This document shows, piece after piece, positions 45,554-55,062 of a stretch of 64,000 bases of DNA. Each line of letters opens with the position of its first letter. The first letter of the stretch is position 1. A program made the translations under genes and the position numbers. The notes beneath the pieces are model-generated. The model did not search any database, was not told the DNA's origin, and worked only from the letters and a program-made list of their open reading frames with translations. The DNA lies in assembly GCF_030272615.1 (NCBI RefSeq), contig NC_081411.1, forward strand, positions 154,342,971 through 154,406,970, given 5' to 3'. This stretch comes from Cryptomeria japonica (Eukaryota > Streptophyta > Pinopsida > Cupressales > Cupressaceae).

Positions 45554-45781
45554 AAATCTGCGAAGGTGCATGCTATTGATAGGATCCTCCAAAGGTTCAC
45601 CCTCTGTGGTTGAGAGTTGATATGCACCAAATCCATAGGCTGTTGTGATGATGTAAGGACCAAGCCAGTTTGGTTTGAACTTGCCCTTCTTCTCCCTGTC
45701 TTGCTGATTTTTAGGATTTTCTCTGAGAACTAAGTCACCTACCTCAAATGTGTGAGGCTTGACTTTATGATTGTAGCTACA
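45554..45781 (-). pseudogene. T3 integrase C-terminal remnant
   Basis: Only the last 75 codons of integrase remain: SYNHKVKPHTFEVGDLVLRE, NPKNQQDREKKGKF, LGPYIITTAYGFGAY and EPLEDPINSMHLRRFYT before TAG. It is out of frame with the upstream polyprotein, which runs through in another frame. RT, both RNase H domains, and the zinc finger and core of integrase are absent. Confidence 0.85.
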
Positions 45782-46683
45782 TTGTTCCTTGACTGAATGA
45801 TGTGTAGCTCGGTGACTGTCTTCCTTGATGAAGGAACTGAGATAGAATTACTAGCGTGTGGACTACATAGGCCTGTATGCATGTCACCTAAAGAAGTTTG
45901 GGCATCCTTGATAACAAAGTCCTTCGAGGAAGTTCCATTAAAGGTCCATGATGTATCACCAGAAAGGAATGGATGTACAAAACAAGCGGATGAGTTATGA
46001 AGGCTTATGATTGCAAAAAGAAGTGAAAGTATCATGACATGATGGAGACTTATGATCAACAAGTATGATTTTTCACTTAAAATTTTAGAGCTTTTGCCCC
46101 CAGTTATTTTGATATTAGGGGAGATCAAATCTTGTTCTTTTTCTTTCAAAGAATTTTTATCCTTGACCTTGATTTTTTCAGAGTCCAATAGCTTTTGATT
46201 GTGATTTGGACTAAAGGACTTCTCTTTATTTTTGACTCTTAGATTTTTCTTTTCAAAGCTTGATTTTTGATCCCCAATTAGAAAGGGCTTTTGTGATTCT
46301 TGTTGATCCAAGTCTGGGAGAGAAGTGGAAATGGAATGAGCAGATGAAATGGTAGAGCTATGTGAGTTCTCAAGAGGGCTGACAATACACTCAATAGATT
46401 CTTCGTCGGAACCACTCTTAGGACTATTGATATCAAGAGATGCTTGCACCACTAGAGGAGATTTGCATTCGGACTTAGTAGCCACAACACTAGGTGGTTC
46501 ACTCCTAATTCCTTGGCATTGAAAATCGTTTGTAGGTTGTTCACATTGGCTAAATACCTTAGGAGATAGTGGGAGTTGATCAAGATGAAAGATATACTCA
46601 CCACATCCCATATCTTTAATCTTGAACTTTTCTTTGATCTCTGCTTGTTTTGATGTAGAAGCTTTCAAGGATTCTGGATCCAC
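45739..46683 (-). CDS. T3 novel 314-codon frame replacing pol
   Basis: The frame is in phase with protease upstream and starts DPESLKASTSKQAEIKEKF, which T2 also has. It then diverges completely from T2. After an S/P-rich and K-rich stretch (KNKEKSFSPNHNQKLLDSEK) comes a hydrophobic segment of about 25 residues (YLLIISLHHVMILSLLFAII), then FVHPFLSGDTSWTFNGTSSK and a polar end. It is uninterrupted until it overlaps the integrase remnant at 45739-45781. The hydrophobic stretch could be a membrane anchor. I do not recognise the protein. It may be captured sequence or a distant remnant of another element's ORF. Confidence 0.5.
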   Translation of the reverse strand: MDPESLKASTSKQAEIKEKFKIKDMGCGEYIFHLDQLPLSPKVFSQCEQPTNDFQCQGIRSEPPSVVATKSECKSPLVVQASLDINSPKSGSDEESIECIVSPLENSHSSTISSAHSISTSLPDLDQQESQKPFLIGDQKSSFEKKNLRVKNKEKSFSPNHNQKLLDSEKIKVKDKNSLKEKEQDLISPNIKITGGKSSKILSEKSYLLIISLHHVMILSLLFAIISLHNSSACFVHPFLSGDTSWTFNGTSSKDFVIKDAQTSLGDMHTGLCSPHASNSISVPSSRKTVTELHIIQSRNNVATIIKSSLTHLR

Positions 46684-46740
46684 ATATGATGAAGATGGAA
46701 CAACTTCTCGATTGACTGAGATTGTTATTTTTGAGCTAGG

Positions 46741-47691
46741 TCACAGATTGTTGCAATATATGAATGGATTTGGGTCAGCTTTGACGGTCACTTCAACTCT
46801 ATTGTGTGGAAACTTGATACATTGATGATATGTAGATAGTATTGCGCTCATCTCATGAATCCATGGACATCCTAGTAATATGTTGTATGTGAGATCGAGG
46901 TCTAGGACTTGACAAACCACATCTTTTGTAACTGGCCCAACTTTGAGAGGTAAGGTGACTGTGCCTTTGGATGAGCGCTCTTCATCATCATATGCTTTAA
47001 TGGTAATTTTGTTTGTAGCATTCATAGTTTTTTTAGAATATCCCAATTTCTTAATAGTGCTCAATGTGCAAATGTTTAGACCTGCTCTTCCATCTATCAG
47101 GATTTGTTTTATTTGATGTTTGTGTAGGAAGGCTTCAATGTGTAAAGGTGCATTATGTGGCTGACTTACAAAGGCGTCATCAGCTTTTGTGAATGTAAGG
47201 GAGTGTGGAACGGAAAGGTATCCCACCATGGCTTGAAACCGGTCCACGTTCAGATCAGTGGGGACCGAAATGTCTCTCAAGATTTTGTCAAGAATAGCTT
47301 TATGTGCGGGGGATATGCGTAAAAGCTCAAGGATGGAAATAAGTGTAGGTGTCTTCCCTAACTGTTCTACAGGGTCATACTCAGGCTTGGTTGATGAGGA
47401 AGTGGTGTTTTTAGCTGGAGCACCTTGCAAGGTGAATTTACCTTGACCAGTTGTGACATTACGTTCAAAGGTAGGTTCAGAAGAAGATCCAATTCCTTTC
47501 AAGGTGATCTTGGATCTCTGGGTAGAATTCTCAGGCATTTTGTCCTTGATGATAATGGTAGAGACATAATTGTCCATCGAAATGTGATTGATAGTTGAAT
47601 CATAGTTATAAGATGCTCTAGTATAGTTAGTTTGGTCATCTATGGCTTTAGCTTTTCCCTTGTCATGTTTTGGGAATGGTTCCTTAAACAT
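46741..47691 (-). pseudogene. T3 protease region
   Basis: 316 codons collinear with T2 21650-22591. The active site region reads LIDGRAGLNICTLSTIKKLG (DGR where T2 has DGG), with LDLTYNILLGCPWIHEM later. It ends with TGA at 46741, where T2 codes Arg. Confidence 0.8.
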
Positions 47692-47709
47692 CTCATGTTC
47701 TTGATTGGA

Positions 47710-47982
47710 TTAATGCCCTTCAATCTCAATGTCACCTCTATCAATAAGATCTTGTATGCTGTTCTTCAGTCGGTGACAATTTCCTATTTTATGTCCTTTT
47801 CTCTTATGAAATTCACAATACTCATCGTCATTCCACCAATTTGGTTTGACCTTTGGCTCATATGGAGGTAGATCTCGAATTGTGATTATTTTGTTTGCCA
47901 CTAGCTTTTTGAAAATAGACTCAAGTGGTTCTCCCAATGGAGTGTACTTCCTTCGTGACTTGGAAGTTGTTTGAGTATTCAC
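47710..47982 (-). pseudogene. T3 Gag zinc-knuckle segment
   Basis: 90 codons; knuckle C-X2-H-X4-H-X4-C at 47776-47817 (CEFHKRKGHKIGNC). It continues to HRLKNSIQDLIDRGDIEIEG and TAA at 47710. The Arg after the knuckle (CGA) is the codon that became TGA in T2. Confidence 0.8.
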
Positions 47983-48024
47983 TTGATTGTTTGTAGAGCT
48001 TGATCTAGAAAAAATGATTTTGGG

Positions 48025-48378
48025 TCATACTGTATTGGCATCCACAACACCATCATTGACTGTGTTCTTGTTTTTATTCCAAAATCTTGGCTTATCTTTT
48101 CCTTTAAAGTCATCTTTGTTTTCCTTGAATATCTTAATGACTCCTTGTTCAATTAGGACCTTCTCTGTTGCTAAGCATTTTTCAATGACATCTTTGAAGG
48201 TGGACAAACAAGCTTTTCTTAGGTCATAACCAATGTCTTTGTTAACATTCTGAGTGAACATCTCTACCATTTATTTTTGTGGAATTTCACAAGAGCATCT
48301 GCTGGCTAGATTTCTCCATCTTTGTAAAAATGATGAAAAAGATTCTCCATCCTTTTGTTTGGTGTTGCAGAAAGTAGT
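48025..48378 (-). pseudogene. T3 Gag core, C-terminal remnant
   Basis: Only the end of the Gag core is left: NTKQKDGESFSSFLQRW at the deletion edge, then VEMFTQNVNKDIGYDLRKAC. At 48378 the sequence jumps into leader DNA. Compared with T2, bases equivalent to 23275-24880 (about 1.6 kb) are gone, with a short similarity (agtgacc / agtcacc) at the join. TGA at 48025 corresponds to CGA in T2. Confidence 0.8.
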
Positions 48379-50220
48379 GACCTTTTGACTCAAGTTTAGA
48401 CAAATGTAAATGTATTGTAATGTGTAAAGAAATGATGGAATTTGTGAGACCCAAAGATAGGTTGAATGCTAGATGAAAACCCAAAGAGATAACCTAGGAA
48501 GCTCAATAAGTCTGAAACTGACTGTTCTTGTTTGCTGGATTGTAAAAGTTTTTCAATTCTGAAAACAGACATGCCTGTATACTTCATAGATGTGCTTAAA
48601 TGACACAGACGTGGTTCTATTAGACACAGATGCGTTTATGAGATTTTGTAAATGCAATGTTGTTTAAAAGACACAGATGCGTTTCTTCCCTTCATAGACA
48701 TGGTTAGATGACACAGACGCGACTCTGTCAGACACAGACGCGTTTTTGAAAACTGAGTGCAATTTTTCCAATCTGTGAAGTGACTTGTTGTGACCAAATC
48801 TGAAATTTTGACTATTTTTTGTGACAAGAGGACATAGTGTTGATGAGGACTTGATGTTTGCAAGTGTGTAGATTCAAAATGACTCAAAAAAGTGTGTTGT
48901 TTGATGTAAAATTGTTTTGCATACACTTGAAGACACAAAATACACAATCTTTTGATGTTTGGTTTTGAATGCTTGATTGTTCAAAATAAGATAAGCACAA
49001 TTCTTATGGCTGGCCAGGACAATAGTTGTTGATCCCACATGAGGCTATGCAATTCAAAGCGGATACTTAGATGCTTGACCCCACTGGCTCCACCCTGGAC
49101 ACTCACTTCTCGGGACAGCCAAGAATCAATCCCCATGAAAACTCCCCGTGGCAAACTTTGTATCTCTACTAAGAACCGTATGTGTGTGGGCCACTCTAGA
49201 GGTCCGACCTCCTGCCCCAACAACTAGAAGGATTTTGGCTTCTAAAACAAAAAGGTGCTAGTAAGGGCATCCACTTGTGTGGCCATACATGCGACACTTT
49301 CAGCTCTATAAATACAGAAGGCTCCCAGCTAGTAGGGGTTACACCCAACAACTGATCAAATAAATTTGATCAAATGGGTTTATGGGAAGACATAGTGTCG
49401 GTATGAACTAATTAGCACATGTTATCCATAGTTTTCATCATGAATACGGTTGTTTATAGTGGTTCAAAAGAGGTGGGTTTTCCTCGCTACCACTTGGGTC
49501 GTTCTCTCCTCACCAGTAGTCCTAATGACCACATGGGGAGACATGCCCTCTAAAGATGAAACAAAAAGAGCCTATTGCTCAAGACACAAAAGACACTGGT
49601 TCAATTTTAGTGCACCAATTGAAGTGTTTGCTAGTCTATGAAAATAAGGCACACAATAAAGATAAAAAACCCTTGTCAAAATTCAACAACAAATATTTGT
49701 TAGTAGTTTTGCAATAATACCCCTCCTACAAGCACACAAGTTAGGTAAATTTTAGATCCAAAAGACTTTGTGAAATAGGGGCCTTCAACAAAATGATTTT
49801 GCTTTCAAGACAAGCTGCACCACAAAAATGTTAGCTCAATATAAACCATATCTGAAATCTGAATGTTGAAAAACTGAATCAAAGAAGTCAAAATGCAACA
49901 ACTGAACACAGACGCGGTTATAAGTAACACAAACACTATATAAATGTTCAGATGTAGTTAGATCTGACGTAGACGCGGTTTTTGAACACAAACGCGTCTG
50001 GAGACCTCATAGACGCATTTCTCAGAATCTGCAACGAAAAAATAAAATACCATCGAGGGCGCAAATGCGATTCCAGATGTCACAAATGCGAGAGAAAATC
50101 ACAAACGCGATCCGAATGCACACAAACGTGAAAATATCAAAATGTTGTCGTAAATGTCAGATCTGCAACCTAAAAACACAAAATTTGCAACAAAAGATGT
50201 TAAATGCAAAAGGGACAAGG
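48379..50220 (-). other. T3 leader
   Basis: Collinear with the T2 leader. It holds repeat clusters at 48570-48760 and 49905-50130 (ACACAGACGCG type) and the conserved block 49020-49560 with plus-strand TATAAATA (49307) and TGATCAAATAAATTTGATCA (49353). No coding signal. Confidence 0.65.
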
Positions 50221-50238
50221 GTCCCACTGGGCGTGCCA
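50221..50238 (-). promoter_or_regulatory. T3 primer binding site
   Basis: Minus-strand TGGCACGCCCAGTGGGAC, three bases after the LTR end. Confidence 0.78.
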
Positions 50239-50241
50239 AAA

Positions 50242-51024
50242 TGTATACGGTGAAAATGGATAAAACAATATTGAAAGACTAAATTAATTCAACCACAAAA
50301 ACCTAGCCTAACAACAACAAAGATCCACCATAACATATGAAGATTACCTAAGACAATGCAAATCAAATGAAATCACAAAGATTATACCATCACATGTCCA
50401 ATAGGGTTTGAATCTCCATTCTTCCTATCTCCATTGATCTTGCTTGATATATTTGCTCTCAGATTTTATATGCACAAGAGCTCAACAAAGAATGAAAATG
50501 TGGTTGCAAGTATGATTGCATATGAAAGTTCAAAAGTGTAGTGTAGTCAATTGATCAGTTAGGGGCATAGGGTTGATAATGAAGGAAGCATCTCCTCATA
50601 TAGAAGACACTATATGAAATGGAGGGATAAGATTGAGAGGTGTAAAAGATAAATGGTCGGCTATGATTAAAGAGTAGGTAGAGAAAATAAGAAAATAATG
50701 AGAGGGTAGGTAGTGTATGAATTAAGAGATGAATGACATGTGTCATGGGTAGAAAAGGTTAATAAATTAATTAAATAAATAAAGATTTAATTAATTAATA
50801 GAGGAAGTGAGATCAATTAAATAAATAAAAGTATTTATTTAATTTAGGAAAGGATAATTTAAATAAATAAAGGTATTTATTTAAATGAGAAATAAGGCTA
50901 GAAGAGGATAAACGAATTAATTAAATAAATAAAGATTTATTTAATTAATAGAAGAATTAGGCTAAAGTAATTAAATAAATAAAAATATTTATTTAATTAG
51001 ACATGACAATTTTAGGTGTCTACA
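50242..51024 (-). mobile_element. T3 5' LTR
   Basis: 783 bp, TGTATACGGTG...GGTGTCTACA in plus reading. It pairs with 10700-11481 and is followed by the ACTTC duplication. Confidence 0.92.
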
Positions 51025-51557
51025 ACTTCCTTTCCACAGTTGTGTGCAACACTCCATAATTATCAACTGGTTGTGAGTCAAATGGAGCAATCCACTACTA
51101 TGGCTTTGAGTGATAAGGGCAAGAGTGTTCAACAACCGTTTGTGAAGTTCAAACCAACAAAAAGCTTCATAAAGTTCAATGATACAATCAACAACCACAA
51201 TGTGAATGTTACAACAGGTTTTGCCTTCTATTCTAAATTTTTCCAAAGAGAAGAAAATTTACTTCCTTGAATGAATCTTTACATAGTATTATATCTCAGT
51301 TGTTGCACATAAATGTTATCAAACTTCCTCCTATAAAAAAATTTGATCCTTCTAAAATTGCATCCCTTTATTTTGATAACAATTCTTTTTGTCAATTTCA
51401 TCATCAGCCTGGTCATGATATTGAGAAATGTTTCACATTGAAAAATAAGATTCAAGACTTGATTGATAATAATACTATATCTATGGCAAGTGTGAATGAT
51501 AAAGGGAATAAATCAGTAGCTCCTCCTAATCAAAATCTTAAGTTTTTTTACTGATCT
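51025..51557 (+). pseudogene. Element A Gag, middle part and zinc knuckle
   Basis: Continues the gag cut at 10699: TSFPQLCATLHNYQLVVSQM, then FVKFKPTKSFIKFNDTINNH. A frameshift near 51267 moves to the frame with SLHSIISQLLHINVIKLPPI and the knuckle CQFHHQPGHDIEKC (C-X2-H-X4-H-X4-C, about 51388-51430). It is cut at 51557 by a solo LTR. E1 is about as similar along the same stretch. Confidence 0.8.
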
Positions 51558-52796
51558 TGTAGTGTCGTAAAATTGAGACCCTAGTAATTTATGACTGCAT
51601 TAGGTTCCTCACGAATGCGAACTCGAATCCTCTAGCCTGATCAGAGACCAGAGAGTGCTCGGCTTGCGAAAAAAACTTCTTTCTTGGCCTCTGCATCACC
51701 TCGATTGCATTCTTCCCTGGAGTAAAGGGTAGGACAGGGGCGTGGCACCACTGTCCCCCCTTGGATAGGGGCGTGGCACCCTTGTCCTCCTAGGACAGGG
51801 GTGTGGAACCCCTCTCCTTGCCCTATTTTAGGGCAAGACCCTTCCTAGGGTAGGTTATGTGGGTTGTATCTCGGGTGGGAAACCTCCCCAATGTCGGCCC
51901 ATGACAAAAATAAAATCCACAAACATGTACTTAAGGGGGAATTTGTCCTCTCATTTCCATAAGTTGAAGTTGGATAAGATTGGAGTATGCACAAGCGATC
52001 AAGCAATCAAGAGCATTTAAGCATTCTTTTCCAGCATTGAGCATTCTCAAGTGTCCCTCCAAGGCTGGGTGTTGCATTCAAGTAAAGGATTCAACCATTG
52101 AATAAAAGATTGATTTCAATAGACAAATTCCATACAAATACTTCTATCAATATTGCTACTACAACCTCCCTTAAGGCGATTTACAATTCAGTCTTCTATT
52201 TACATCTACTTGCAAGTACTTTTTTTCATTAATTGGTTAATTCCAAAACTGGGGTTTGACCTAAAGGCTAACCCCCAATCCCAACACATTTCCCTCTCTT
52301 TTCTATCTGTAGGTTATAGGTGTGCAACTATACTTTTGAATTCAGGCTTCATTTACAGAGGCTGAAAAACCCTTTTTGTTTCATGGATTTTTCAGAGGAC
52401 CGTGTACATTCCCACCATGGTCTAGATGAATTTTCATCAAATTTGTAGGGAAACTTCATCTCAACATTTTACTGCCAAATGCAAGTGCACAACTTCATCC
52501 CATATTCCGATCTCAAGTTATAATCGATTCTTTGTCACTTTTGCACTACATAATTTAATCAATTCCTTTCTAAATCAAACAAAGGAAGAAGGGATCATCA
52601 TAACATTCTTATTTCATTCAGAATTCAATCTATCATCTTCGTGTGGAGATTGAATCTAGTGAATCACATCCCCTATCTTCCCAATATAATGGTGGAAAGT
52701 GCTTGAAGGATAATCGATAGTGAAACTCTCATCTCTCTTTGAGGGAAAGGGTAGTTTTCCTCTTGATTCATCACTCATCATTTTCCCACCATTACA
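51558..52796 (+). mobile_element. Solo LTR inside element A (about 1.24 kb)
   Basis: It starts TGTAGTGTCGTAAAATTG and ends CCACCATTACA. It is flanked by GATCT (51553) and GATCC (52797), a 5-bp duplication with one later change. The unbroken sequence in E1 (actgatccctttccatctc, about 4278) confirms the insertion point. It has no internal region, so it arose by recombination between two LTRs. Same family as the E1 3' LTR (6605-7794). Confidence 0.85.
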
Positions 52797-53441
52797 GATC
52801 CCTTGTCTTCTCATACCTCTAACATTATTGAGCTTGTGCCTAATTCTTTCTCTTTTGAGGAATTCACTTCTATGACTCCAAACTTGGTTAATATGATATA
52901 AACACAAGATACGCCTAAGGATCCTTGTATTACATATGACCCTAGTGAGACCATTAGAGCACTTGGTGGCCCTATATACATAGTTGCAAAGGTTAAGGAT
53001 ATCCCTTGCCATGGTGCCCTTATTGATCCCTATTGCATGGTTAATGTCATAACTGAAGAATATATTTTCACTTTACAATTACATAAACTAATATATGATG
53101 CTTCTAATGTGGTTGTGAAGTTATTTGATGGATTCTGTTGTCCTCCCATTGGCTCTATCACCCTTCACGTTGAAGTTAATGCTAAATCCATGGATGTTGA
53201 CTTTGTTATAATACCATTTTCTGAGCAATTTTGTGTGCAGTTGGGCTATCCTTGTATATCTTCCATGAAGGCTATTGCTTCTCCAATCCACAAGTGTCTG
53301 AAATTTCCTCACAATGGAGAAATCATAACCATGAACCATAGCTTATTTCGTCCATCTGAAAGAAGCCCCTGTGTTCCTATTGATTTCTTTTGGCCTAAAC
53401 AATTTCAATCTCTTCCATCAAGGAGCGATGCTCTTTTTTAA
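52797..53441 (+). pseudogene. Element A protease-like domain
   Basis: The frame after the solo LTR reads FTSMTPNLVNM (stop) then VAKVKDIPCHGALIDP with active site D-P-Y, CMVNVITEEYIFTLQLHKL, and the C-terminal part SMDVDFVIIPFSEQFCVQLG to FPHNGEIITMNHS. From 53037 it is open to TAA at 53439. It matches E1 4330-4920 but keeps the frame where E1 has lost it. Confidence 0.75.
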
Positions 53442-54007
53442 TCTTATAAAAAATGGAAGAACGATATGATTTTATCCTTAAGACAACCTAGATCTCCAAC
53501 ACTTGACACTTCTATTATTTTTCAAAATGAGGTTCCTCCCCTCACAGATAGAACTAATCTCCCTCCTAAGGAAGATCGTCAACCTATTCCTATGGATGTG
53601 ACTTTACCTTCTCTTAAGGAGAACAATAATATTCTTCCTAAGGTTAGACTTACACCCCCTCCTCATGATGGACTTGGTCTCCTTCCTACACCTAATATTC
53701 CTCCTTTCTATGGCCTAGTTCCACCTCCTTCCTCTTATCAAGAGAAGAGGCCTACTTCTCCTCTTGTTCAACCAAAAAGACCTCAACCTAAACCTTCCAC
53801 GATCAAGGAGAGAAATATTTCTACTTTTTCAAGTGTTCCTCCTCCTTCTCAGCCTTCCACTAAAACTCGACAGAATCGTTGTGTGAGATAACGCTGATGA
53901 AGATGCCATGTTTGAGCTCTTGAAGCTATCCCTCAAAATACTCAGTCTCCTTAGACTCTGACAGTTGACATGATTCCCTTTTCTCCTAAGCAAGATGTTC
54001 AACCTTT
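53442..54007 (+). pseudogene. Element A proline-rich region, cut at about 54005
   Basis: Open frame 53466-53891: SPTLDTSIIFQNEVPPLTDR, then repeated PP motifs (VRLTPPPHDGLGLLPTPNIP, SVPPPSQPSTKT). Beyond the TAG at 53889 the sequence still follows E1 (CCTTTTCTCCTAAGCAAGAT) until GTTCAACCT at about 54004, where homology with E1 stops abruptly. No RT is seen between protease and this point, as in E1. Confidence 0.65.
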
Positions 54008-55062
54008 TGACGACTATTTTGTCACACTCGCCAACAATTAGCTAGCCAATGTGAACACTCACCACCTCTCCTCAAAAGAAATAAGTTTGGGGAAACTAAC
54101 TACTCCAAGGTCTCTCTAGTTGGGTCTTGATGGTGATGGGAAGCCCAATGGTTGATGTGGTTGTACCTATTAAGGGGCTTGCTGGTTAAAACTAAATCCC
54201 GTTGATCGTTAATGGCTTAACTTCCTTTTTGTTTGTATTTTTATGGTTTTAAGATTATTCTGAAAATAAAAATTGTGAAAGATAAGGAAACAATAAAACA
54301 ACAATGAAACCAATTCAATGACAAATTAACAAACTACTCAATTAGTACCTTGCAATCCAAAAATTATCAAATATTATCCAAATCAGCATTCAATAACAGA
54401 CCTATAGTAAACCTGCAAAGTCTGTAATTTCACAGACTCATGGAAAGAATATCACCAAAATATTGTCTATGCCAATAATTCTCATACACCACTTACGTGC
54501 GCAATATGATTCATAAAGCAATAAATGGAAGATAAGAACACGTTGCTGATTTCAAATAATAGACATTACTAGATTATAAAGAACAACCTTGTAGAACATA
54601 TGCATAGATCAGGCAATCTATAAGCTGCTTCTTGTATTAATTTCAAAGAATGTGTTATAAAGAATAACTCAAGTTCATAACAATCTGAAAGAATAATCTA
54701 AAAAATTATAAGTGGGCCTCAAATCATCAATTTGTGGACCCTTACAAAAGAATCAATCTCCTTAATTTATAGAGTTTTATGCCTTACTTTCTAGGAAATA
54801 AACCTAATCTAAATTAAGAACTCAAAACTAGGAGTTGCAATTAACTTGCAAGTTTCTACCTCTAGACTCCAGTTAACTACTATGAAACCGAGGTTAGGTG
54901 AGCACTACGAAGACCATGCTATATGAGCCAGGCTTTCATACTCATGCATAATTTTGTTCAAAACTGGAACATGAGTTGGAGTTGCAGTCGGAGTACCAGT
55001 GGAAGTCATGCAAAATCTCTTCTCAAAAGTCCTGCTATTTTTAGAAACTATATGTTTATCCT
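54008..55062. other. Start of an insertion in element A; LTR-like non-coding sequence
   Basis: Homology to E1 ends at about 54004 and new sequence begins TGACGACTATTTTGTCAC. It could be the end of an LTR read in reverse. A minus-strand TATAAATT lies near 54767. No second copy of this sequence and no target duplication are visible in the window, so the class and length of the insertion are open. Confidence 0.4.

Larger units (their letters stand above)
10700..51024 (-). mobile_element. T3: minus-strand Tat-like gypsy element, pol-deleted, containing nested T2
   Basis: The outermost inserted element. LTRs are 10700-11481 (3') and 50242-51024 (5'). Both flanks carry ACTTC (10695-10699 and 51025-51029), and joining the flanks restores the gag sequence seen uninterrupted in E1. 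Without T2 it is about 11.2 kb. Order on the minus strand: LTR, primer site 50221-50238, leader, gag with an N-terminal deletion, zinc knuckle, protease, a novel 314-codon frame in place of RT and RNase H, the integrase C-terminus, 3' region with an antisense PMD gene, polypurine tract, LTR. The two LTRs share variants absent from T2 LTRs, such as GGGGCATAGGGTTGATAATG. Confidence 0.9.
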
